Shown: positions 6,256-10,794 of the stretch, piece by piece
Position numbering within the stretch: the stretch's first letter is position 1
Layout of the letters: each line of letters begins with the position of its first letter
Source: Tannerella sp.
Lineage (GTDB): Bacteria; Bacteroidota; Bacteroidia; Bacteroidales; Tannerellaceae
NCBI GenBank assembly: GCA_031283915.1
Contig: JAITAY010000276.1
Coordinates: forward strand, 1-10,794
DNA length: 10,794 nt
Reading direction: 5' to 3'
Made by a program: the position numbers and the translations under genes
The notes under the pieces: generated by a model
Database searches by the model: none
What the model was told of the DNA's origin: nothing
Seen by the model: the letters and a program-made list of their open reading frames with translations, nothing else

Positions 6256-6957
6256 ATACTGCAGGATTGTCCGCACTTCGGACAGGAACCGTACTTCGTA
6301 TGTAGGTAAAAAGCCCTTGACAGGCAGGCGTCCCGGGTTGAACCAGAGCTGATCGATACCGGCGTGGCGGGCACCTTCGATGTCGGCTTCCCAACTGTCG
6401 CCGATCATCAGCGATTCATTGCGGCGTGAATTGGTGTTTATCAGGGCATAATCGAAAATCGCCCGGTTCGGTTTCTGGATACAGGCATCTTCGGAAAGAA
6501 TCAGTTTCTCGAAATACGTCGTCAGTCCCGCATGTTGCAGCTTGAGCGACTGGATCTCACGAAAACCGTTGGACAGGATAAACATCCGGTAATAAGGTTT
6601 CAGCGCATCCAGCAACTCAACGGCTCCGGGTACCAGCCTGTTCTTTTCCGTTGTTCGCCGCAGGTAGTCCCGGTTGATGTGAAGGGCTGCTTCCACATCG
6701 TCGATCCCCATCGGACGGAGGACATGCAGCAGACGCTCGACAATCAGTGTATGCCGGTCGATTTCATGATTGCGGTATCGCTGCCAGAGTGACAGGTTAC
6801 AGAGCATGTACCTGTCATAAAAAGCCTCGAAGGAATCATAATGGCGGTCAAACCGGTAGTCCACATAGATTTCTTCGAGACATTCCCTGTTGTTGCATAC
6901 GGTATCCCACAACGTGTCGTCCAAATCAAAGAAAAGCGATTTGTAACGGAGGTTCAT
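6253..6957 (-). CDS. YjjG-family HAD phosphatase (noncanonical nucleotidase type)
   Basis: A 234-residue cytoplasmic HAD-superfamily hydrolase, full length for the family. Motif I is DLDDT (nucleophile Asp11, acid/base Asp13), motif II LSNG (Ser129), motif III Lys162 in QKPN, and motif IV GDSWEADIEGA (Asp187, Asp192). The helical cap at 20-100, with FDRHYDSFEAFYDRY, is of the subclass I type seen in YjjG-like proteins. YjjG of E. coli dephosphorylates pyrimidine nucleotides, including noncanonical ones, so a house-cleaning role is plausible. The exact substrate cannot be read from sequence. The ATG overlaps the stop of the coiled-coil lipoprotein gene by four bases (6954-6957), and it is last in its operon. 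Oddly, its TGA stop (6253-6255) lies in the final unit of the 21-base array, so the array begins exactly where the gene ends. Confidence 0.88.
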   Translation of the reverse strand: MNLRYKSLFFDLDDTLWDTVCNNRECLEEIYVDYRFDRHYDSFEAFYDRYMLCNLSLWQRYRNHEIDRHTLIVERLLHVLRPMGIDDVEAALHINRDYLRRTTEKNRLVPGAVELLDALKPYYRMFILSNGFREIQSLKLQHAGLTTYFEKLILSEDACIQKPNRAIFDYALINTNSRRNESLMIGDSWEADIEGARHAGIDQLWFNPGRLPVKGFLPTYEVRFLSEVRTILQY

Positions 6958-7823
6958 TTGACTTCAATCACCAGATAACGCCCCAACTGCCAGAACTGTT
7001 CGACATCCGTGATGTGGAGCGTCAGATTGCCGTGTTCATCCTTGGAAAACCTGTACGCCTCGGCCGGGTGAGTGGAGCGGAGACTGGCTTTGCCGGCATA
7101 CAGCGGTATTTCGGTCACTTCGCGGATGTCGATGGCAACAAAATAGTCTTCATTGAAAAAGCCTTCCAGCACTTTCGATTTGGAGAACAGTCCACCGCCC
7201 GTCAGGATGTTTTGCCGTTTCAGTTCCTTGGCGGTGCCGAGGCAGTAGTACGCCGTATTGAGTTTCCGGTTCTGTTCCTCCAGTTTCTTCGTCTGGGCAA
7301 CCGTCCTTTCGGACAGGTCTTTGATGCTTTCACTCTGCGATGCAACCTTATCGCCCAGTCCCCTGATCTGTCCGTCTTTCCTGGCCAGTTCCTCCTGCAG
7401 GGAGGCAATCATCTTCGCCTTCTGGTTGAGTTCGGCGGCAATGCGGTCAATGGTTCGTTGCAAGGCTTCCGAACGGAAATGACTGTTCTTCAATTGTTCA
7501 CGCAGGACGGCCAGTTGTTCCCGGTTGGACTTCAGGGTCTCGGCTATCTGGCGTACATTATTCTTAAGCTGTTCCTTTTGGTCGGGGCTGATCTCTTCGC
7601 CTGGCTGCCCGATGGAAAGGTAGTTTTCAGCCTCCTGGATAGACTGGATATCGGACTGAATGTCGCTCAAAGTCGTCAACATGTCTTCCAGCAAAGCCGA
7701 GGTTGCCGCTTTTTCGGCCACCAGCGCTTCGTTTTCACTTTTCAATTTCCTGTATTTGGCCGACTGCTCAATGCAGGATGTCAGCAACACCATACAGGCA
7801 CACAACAATAAAATTCTTTTCAT
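6954..7823 (-). CDS. Coiled-coil lipoprotein, Cbp1-like
   Basis: A 289-residue lipoprotein. The ATG at 7823 gives MKRILLLCACMVLLTSC with lipobox LLTSC and acylated Cys17; an in-frame TTG at 7829 would add two residues. Residues about 20-65 and 85-190 are strongly coiled-coil (runs rich in Glu, Lys, Gln and Leu, such as LREQLKNS and LEEQNRKL). Residues 195-289 are a compact mixed domain (YYCLGTAKELKRQNIL, then GGGLFSKSKVLEGF). This layout resembles Bacteroidales proteins annotated as Cbp1-family collagen-binding adhesins. I use that name only as a family likeness, and collagen binding should not be assumed. The protein is probably anchored in the outer membrane. The gene lies 26 bases after rsmI and overlaps the HAD gene by four bases. 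Confidence 0.8.
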   Translation of the reverse strand: MKRILLLCACMVLLTSCIEQSAKYRKLKSENEALVAEKAATSALLEDMLTTLSDIQSDIQSIQEAENYLSIGQPGEEISPDQKEQLKNNVRQIAETLKSNREQLAVLREQLKNSHFRSEALQRTIDRIAAELNQKAKMIASLQEELARKDGQIRGLGDKVASQSESIKDLSERTVAQTKKLEEQNRKLNTAYYCLGTAKELKRQNILTGGGLFSKSKVLEGFFNEDYFVAIDIREVTEIPLYAGKASLRSTHPAEAYRFSKDEHGNLTLHITDVEQFWQLGRYLVIEVK

Positions 7824-7849
7824 ATACAATTACGATTAATATAATGTTT

Positions 7850-8524
7850 TTACTTTTCTAATCCGGCTACAACAATAACAAATTCGCCTCTCGGTTCGTT
7901 CACGGAGAAATGGTGCAGGAGGTCTTTGAAGGTGCCCCGGACGGTCTCTTCGAAACGCTTGGACAGCTCCCGCGACACGGATACCGGCCGGTCTTCGCCG
8001 AAGGTTTCGGACAACCGGGTCAGTGTTTTCAGCAGACGGAGGGGCGATTCGTAAAAAACCATGCTCCGTTCTTCCGTTGCCAGCGCCCGGAGGCGTGTCT
8101 GCCGTCCTTTCTTGAGCGGCAGGAAGCCTTCGAAGCAAAACCGGTCGTTCGGCAAACCGGACACGGCCAGCGCCGGCACAAAAGCCGTGGCGCCCGGCAG
8201 ACATTCCACTTCCACGCCCTGCCGTACACACTCGCGCACCAGCAAAAAACCGGGGTCGGAAACGGACGGCGTCCCGGCATCGGAAATCAGCGCCACGTTC
8301 TCGCCCCCGCGGATGCGTTCCACGATTTTCTCCGTCTGCCGGTGTTCATTAAACTTGTGGTACGACTGCAAGCGGTTCCGGATGTCGTAATGTTTAAGCA
8401 GAATCATACTGGTTCGCGTATCCTCGGCCAGAATTACATCTACTTCCTTTAACAGACGAACTGCCCGGAACGTCATGTCTTCGAGGTTACCGACGGGAGT
8501 GGGCACAAGAATCAGTTTAGCCAT
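7850..8524 (-). CDS. rsmI: 16S rRNA (cytidine(1402)-2'-O)-methyltransferase
   Basis: Transfers a methyl group from S-adenosylmethionine to the ribose 2'-O of C1402 in 16S rRNA, tuning the ribosomal decoding centre; cytoplasmic. The 224-residue protein has the tetrapyrrole-methylase fold with RsmI signatures: VPTPVGNLEDMT (8-19), AEDTR (33-37), SDAGTPSVSDPG (81-92), the PGATA turn (110-114), and FYESPLRL (158-165). The closing strand RGEFVIVVAG is at 212-221. It lacks the extra C-terminal segment of the 286-residue E. coli enzyme; from memory, shorter forms occur in Bacteroidota. The start is the ATG at 8524 (MAKLILVPTP); the frame runs two codons further to a TTG. It follows the upstream unknown gene after only 14 bases, so the two are co-transcribed. 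Confidence 0.95.
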   Translation of the reverse strand: MAKLILVPTPVGNLEDMTFRAVRLLKEVDVILAEDTRTSMILLKHYDIRNRLQSYHKFNEHRQTEKIVERIRGGENVALISDAGTPSVSDPGFLLVRECVRQGVEVECLPGATAFVPALAVSGLPNDRFCFEGFLPLKKGRQTRLRALATEERSMVFYESPLRLLKTLTRLSETFGEDRPVSVSRELSKRFEETVRGTFKDLLHHFSVNEPRGEFVIVVAGLEK

Positions 8525-8538
8525 GGGCAAAAGCGGTA

Positions 8539-9207
8539 TCAGGAAAAACGTTTCTCCAGCACCGCAACAAATTCGGCCACTGTTTCGTCCTCAAAGTTCC
8601 AGTCGAACCGCTCCTGCAGATACGCAACCGAAGCCTCATACGAAGGCTTCACGTTCAGTTCGGCGATGGTCTGGTTCATCAGGCTTTCATTCTTTCCGAA
8701 CAAATCGCGGCAGAAACGGAACCGGTCGTTCAGGGTGAAAGCCTTCTTCAAATCGGCCAGCCTGTTTTTCTCAATCGTTTCATTGAGCCAGCCTTCCGGT
8801 TTCTCCAGCGTCCATTTGGGTAGCGGCGGAGGGGGAGGCAACGGTACGTCGTGGCGCGGGGGGGAAGGCGGCGGACTTGCAACTGCCGGCTTTTCCGTCA
8901 CACACGGAACGGGCGGCTGCCGGTTTTCCTGCCGTCCAGGCAGCAATGTGTCAATGGGTAATGTCATATCTTCCGAAAGATGGCCATTTGACCGGATTTG
9001 CGCCTGGTGCACCTTCATCTGCTGCTCAAACAGCGCCAGTTCCGAAACCTCCATCCGGTGCAGCAACGCCTGCATCCGATTGGTAATATCAAAAGCTTCG
9101 CTGAAAAAGGCAACCGGATAAATTTCCCTTTCATGAATATTTTCCGTCAATTTCTCAAGCTGTTTGATATGAGCCATAAGCTGTTCCAACTGTTCTTTAT
9201 TCTCCAT
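8539..9207 (-). CDS. Conserved protein of unknown function with proline-rich linker
   Basis: A 222-residue protein with no signal peptide or membrane helix, so cytoplasmic. Residues 1-72 are helical and coiled-coil-like (MENKEQLEQLMAHIKQLEKL). Residues 97-130 are a proline-rich linker with PPPSPP and PLPPPPPLP. Residues 148-222 are a compact helical domain with LADLKKAFTLNDRFRF, ELNVKPSYEASVAYL and a WNFEDETVAEF ending. I recall similar C-terminal segments as conserved in Bacteroidales, but know no function. The ATG at 9207 is fixed by the promoter 22 bases upstream. As first gene of the operon with rsmI, the coiled-coil lipoprotein and the HAD phosphatase, it offers little clue to its role. 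The three-part build of oligomerising helix, flexible linker and small domain suggests an adaptor or scaffold. That is inference. Confidence 0.75.
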   Translation of the reverse strand: MENKEQLEQLMAHIKQLEKLTENIHEREIYPVAFFSEAFDITNRMQALLHRMEVSELALFEQQMKVHQAQIRSNGHLSEDMTLPIDTLLPGRQENRQPPVPCVTEKPAVASPPPSPPRHDVPLPPPPPLPKWTLEKPEGWLNETIEKNRLADLKKAFTLNDRFRFCRDLFGKNESLMNQTIAELNVKPSYEASVAYLQERFDWNFEDETVAEFVAVLEKRFS

Positions 9208-9229
9208 AAGTTTTCTTGATTGGCAGCAG

Positions 9230-9261
9230 CAAATATAGCTATTTTCTGAAAATGGCGCAAA
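9230..9261 (-). promoter_or_regulatory. Bacteroides-type promoter of the rsmI operon
   Basis: On the minus strand TTTG (9258-9261) is followed after exactly 20 bases by TATATTTG (9230-9237). This is a full match to both the -33 and -7 elements of the Bacteroides primary sigma-factor consensus, at the correct spacing. Transcription would start near 9223, leaving a leader of about 15 bases before the ATG at 9207. It is the best promoter in the window. Confidence 0.8.
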
Positions 9262-9396
9262 ATGGCTAAATCTTTTGGGTGCATTTCAAATGGTCGAACC
9301 GACAGTCAGAATTCCAAATAACGCGAAATAAATAACCTGTCGATGTGATGTCCACTGTTCAACAGGATTTTACGGGGGTGACGGGAATGCACGCAC

Positions 9397-9424
9397 GTAG
9401 AGACGCAAAATTTTGCGTCTCTAC
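9397..9424. repeat. Perfect 28-base palindrome
   Basis: The left half GTAGAGACGCAAAA (9397-9410) is exactly complementary to the right half TTTTGCGTCTCTAC (9411-9424), with no spacer. The flanks break the symmetry at once. The same GTAGAGACGC / GCGTCTCTAC arms are familiar to me from small palindromic repeats in cyanobacterial and Bacteroidota genomes, so this is probably a REP- or MITE-like element. It sits far from both promoters, so it is less likely to be an operator. Confidence 0.8.
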
Positions 9425-9467
9425 AACGTCTACAACGGCTTATCAACACTTTTCTGCGGGGAAGAGA

Positions 9468-9489
9468 GGGTAGGGGACGGGGGTAGGGG
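9468..9489 (+). other. G-quadruplex motif
   Basis: Four G-runs on the plus strand are separated by two-base loops: G3-TA-G4-AC-G5-TA-G4. This satisfies the usual intramolecular quadruplex rule with unusually short, regular loops. The motif is also a near-perfect direct repeat of GTAGGGGAC. The last run (GGGGA) could instead pair with TCCCC at 9498-9502. It is intergenic, 150 bases upstream of the next promoter. Confidence 0.6.
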
Positions 9490-9495
9490 ACACAG

Positions 9496-9528
9496 ATTCC
9501 CCTTCTTGCCGTCAGTTTTAACTGACGG
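9496..9528. repeat. Dispersed repeat copy B with hairpin (partner at 27-55)
   Basis: CCGTCAGTT (9509-9517) and AACTGACGG (9520-9528) form a perfect 9-base-pair stem around a two-base loop. The segment 9506-9523 matches 38-55 at 17 of 18 positions. This copy keeps both arms of the hairpin, whereas the copy at the window start has lost the right arm. Confidence 0.65.
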
Positions 9529-9562
9529 AGGCTGGCAGAATGTATCCCTTTGTGTCCGAATC

Positions 9563-9606
9563 AGCCTGACAGTCGAAATAATTCTTAAAAAGGAAACTGT
9601 CAGGCT
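9563..9606. repeat. 11-base-pair inverted repeat upstream of the isomerase promoter
   Basis: AGCCTGACAGT (9563-9573) is the exact reverse complement of ACTGTCAGGCT (9596-9606), with a 22-base A+T-rich centre. TGTCCG occurs on both sides (9553-9558 and 9607-9612). It lies just upstream of where the -33 region of the isomerase promoter should be. It may be a regulator site or a small mobile footprint. It is not expected to be a terminator, because no gene reads into it. Confidence 0.5.
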
Positions 9607-9637
9607 TGTCCGGATGGTCTCCTTTTATTTATTTTAC

Positions 9638-9645
9638 TACATTTG
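9638..9645 (+). promoter_or_regulatory. Putative -7 box of the isomerase operon
   Basis: TACATTTG is a full match to the Bacteroides TAnnTTTG consensus, 78 bases before the ATG at 9724. The expected -33 position (about 9614-9618) reads ATGG rather than TTTG, so the match is to -7 only. Transcription would begin near 9652. Confidence 0.55.
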
Positions 9646-9651
9646 TTCGCA

Positions 9652-9676
9652 AGATTGGCGATCATTTCGCCAATCT
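9652..9676 (+). promoter_or_regulatory. Leader hairpin at the predicted 5' end of the isomerase mRNA
   Basis: AGATTGGCG (9652-9660) pairs perfectly with CGCCAATCT (9668-9676) across a seven-base loop. Its first base coincides with the predicted transcription start, seven bases after the -7 box, so the mRNA would begin with this stem. It could protect the 5' end, act as an operator in DNA form, or, with the following T-rich GTTTATTTATAAAA, act as an attenuator. Confidence 0.5.
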
Positions 9677-9723
9677 GTTTATTTATAAAACGATTATTCA
9701 TACATAAACAAATTGATTGAACA

Positions 9724-10584
9724 ATGACATCACGTAGAAATTTTGTAAAAAAGGCTGGCGCCGGGCTGTTGGTTGCCGGCGCTTCGTCCGTATGGGGCGG
9801 CAGCCTCCGCGCGGCTCATGCCGGCTCGTGCCCGGAAACAGCGAACGCTCCTTCAAAGGATTTATTTAAAATCGGCATGGCCGGTTTCACGTTCCGTTCG
9901 TTCGACATAGACCAGACGATTCAGATGCTGGACCGGATTGACGTGCGTTACCTTTGTATCAAGGATTTTCATCTCCCGCTTACGAGTACGGACGAAGAGA
10001 TCAAGAACTTTCATGCCAAACTGGCCACCAAGCGCATCACCGGCTACGGGGTGGGGCCGATATACATGAACACGGAAAAGGAAGTAGACAACGCTTTTGA
10101 ATATGCTCGGCGGGTGGGTGTACGAATCATGGTCGGCATTCCGCCGGAAAAACTGTTCAAGTATGTCAATGAAAAGGTGAAGCAGTATGACATCCGTTAC
10201 GCCATCCACAATCACGGCCCGGAGGACAAATATCCCGACGCGACCAGTATCTGGGAACGGGTGAAAGACCTCGACCCCAGGATGGGACTGTGTCTGGACG
10301 TGGGACACAACATGCGCGCCGGCAAAAATCCCGCGGCTGACCTGAAACGGTATTACTCTCGGATTTTTGACATCCATATCAAGAACGTAACCGAGGCGAC
10401 GGGCAAGGGCGAAACTTGCGAAATGGGACGGGGCGTGATTGACATTCCCGCATTCGTGAAGATGTTGCGGAGCGTGGATTACACCGGCGTTTGCAGCCTG
10501 GAATTTGAAAAGGACGGCAAAGACCCGCTGGCCGGCGTTGCCGAATCCATCGGTTACTTCAAGGGGGTCATTGACGCGATATAA
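9724..10584 (+). CDS. Tat-exported TIM-barrel sugar isomerase/epimerase-like protein
   Basis: A 286-residue protein of the xylose isomerase-like TIM-barrel family (AP endonuclease 2 superfamily). The N-terminus has a twin-arginine signal, SRRNFVK (3-9), then a hydrophobic stretch (11-25) and a likely cleavage site at AHA (31-33), so the folded, metal-loaded enzyme should be exported to the periplasm. Candidate metal and catalytic residues sit in the usual strands: His162 and His164 (AIHNHG), Asp192 and His195 (LDVGH), His218 (DIHIK), and Glu260 and Glu262 (SLEFE). Family members interconvert sugars or keto-sugars; the substrate here is unknown. The barrel is about 240 residues, normal for the family. 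The next gene, a membrane acyltransferase, starts 10 bases later, so the two form an operon probably linked to carbohydrate processing. Confidence 0.85.
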   Translation: MTSRRNFVKKAGAGLLVAGASSVWGGSLRAAHAGSCPETANAPSKDLFKIGMAGFTFRSFDIDQTIQMLDRIDVRYLCIKDFHLPLTSTDEEIKNFHAKLATKRITGYGVGPIYMNTEKEVDNAFEYARRVGVRIMVGIPPEKLFKYVNEKVKQYDIRYAIHNHGPEDKYPDATSIWERVKDLDPRMGLCLDVGHNMRAGKNPAADLKRYYSRIFDIHIKNVTEATGKGETCEMGRGVIDIPAFVKMLRSVDYTGVCSLEFEKDGKDPLAGVAESIGYFKGVIDAI

Positions 10585-10594
10585 GAGTACCATC

Positions 10595-10794
10595 ATGGCA
10601 TCAACGAATGTTACCGAACGTCTCGCCGCAATTGACGTATTGCGAGGGTTTGACATGTTTTTCTTAGTCGGTGCAGGCGACGTCCTGCGCCGCTTTTTTC
10701 GCGCGTTCCACTCCGAAGCAACCAACGGGGTGCTCTATCAACTGGATCATGTGGAATGGACGGGGTTCACCGCCTGGGACATCATCATGCCTCT
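10595..10794 (+). CDS. Membrane acyltransferase, heparan-alpha-glucosaminide N-acetyltransferase-like (partial)
   Basis: The start of a gene cut by the window edge: 66 codons plus two bases. The N-terminus MASTNVTERLAAIDVLRGFD and the following FFLVGAGDVLRRF are typical of the DUF5009/COG4299 group, whose eukaryotic member HGSNAT moves an acetyl group across a membrane onto terminal glucosamine. The RLxxIDVLRGF motif leads into the first membrane helix, and WTGFTAWDIIMP (55-66) is a second family hallmark that precedes the next helix. The ATG at 10595 lies 10 bases after the isomerase stop. In Bacteroidota such genes are often found among glycan-degradation genes. The acceptor sugar cannot be inferred. 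Confidence 0.82.
   Translation, partial: MASTNVTERLAAIDVLRGFDMFFLVGAGDVLRRFFRAFHSEATNGVLYQLDHVEWTGFTAWDIIMP

Larger units (their letters stand above)
9262..9637. other. Divergent intergenic region rich in structured DNA
   Basis: This lies between two divergent promoters and shows no credible gene. An open frame of 91 codons from 9413 starts inside a palindrome and has no coding character. From 9262 to 9396 there is only a small palindrome (CTGTTCAACAG) just before the GGATTTTACGGGGG stretch. From 9397 on, structured elements follow one another: a 28-base palindrome, a G-quadruplex motif, a dispersed-repeat hairpin and an 11-base-pair inverted repeat. Confidence 0.6.

Noticed and set aside
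5994..6305. Plus-strand open frame of 103 codons with FSREKVFIS-type heptads
   Set aside because: Same cause on the other strand; it runs into the HAD gene antisense, and the one-base slip breaks its repeat pattern.
6747..7811. Plus-strand open frame of 354 codons opposite the coiled-coil lipoprotein gene
   Set aside because: Antisense shadow of a coiled-coil gene, with no promoter or recognisable domain.
9413..9688. Plus-strand open frame of 91 codons in the intergenic region
   Set aside because: It begins inside the 28-base palindrome, crosses the G-quadruplex and three hairpins, and contains the isomerase promoter; the translation resembles no family.
9862..10725. Minus-strand open frame of 287 codons opposite the isomerase
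   Set aside because: The isomerase frame has a Tat signal, conserved metal residues and an operon partner; the opposite frame has none of these.

Overview
The window looks like chromosomal DNA from a member of the Bacteroidales (phylum Bacteroidota). Three things point there: the promoter-like boxes match the Bacteroides consensus (TAnnTTTG at -7, in the best case with TTTG 20 bases upstream), the predicted lipoproteins and the DUF4292 and coiled-coil 'Cbp1-like' families are typical of the group, and the gene order dut / TPR protein / DUF4292 lipoprotein / EnvC-like protein is one I recall from Bacteroidales. I cannot fix the genus.

Layout. (1) Bases 1-315 hold no gene, only inverted and dispersed repeats. 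(2) Bases 316-5412 are a minus-strand cluster, in transcription order: dut (dUTPase), a lipoprotein of unknown function, a large exported TPR protein, a DUF4292 lipoprotein and a LytM/EnvC-type murein hydrolase activator. The last three genes overlap one another. Apart from dut this is an envelope-biogenesis cluster. (3) A short divergent promoter region (5413-5491) separates dut from a plus-strand DUF2007 protein with a C-terminal membrane helix (5492-5857). (4) Bases 5858-6252 lie between two convergent genes and are almost filled by a 16-unit tandem array with a strict 21-base period. Each unit is built on a palindromic CCCGGG-type core. (5) Bases 6253-9207 are a minus-strand operon, in transcription order: a conserved unknown protein with a proline-rich linker, rsmI (16S rRNA methyltransferase), a coiled-coil lipoprotein and a YjjG-like HAD phosphatase. 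It has a textbook Bacteroides promoter at 9230-9261. (6) Bases 9208-9723 are a divergent intergenic region carrying a perfect 28-base palindrome, a G-quadruplex motif and three further hairpins. (7) Bases 9724-10794 start a plus-strand operon: a Tat-exported TIM-barrel sugar isomerase/epimerase-like protein, then the first 66 codons of a membrane acyltransferase of the heparan-alpha-glucosaminide N-acetyltransferase (DUF5009/COG4299) type.

The genes are mostly ordinary housekeeping and envelope genes. The most unusual item is the 21-base palindromic array. It is two helical turns per unit, alternates two palindrome classes (a 42-base super-period), begins with an inverted unit, and ends exactly at the stop codon of the HAD gene. 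It keeps reading frames open on both strands, but the evidence here says it is non-coding DNA. No RNA gene, CRISPR array, transposase or phage gene was seen.
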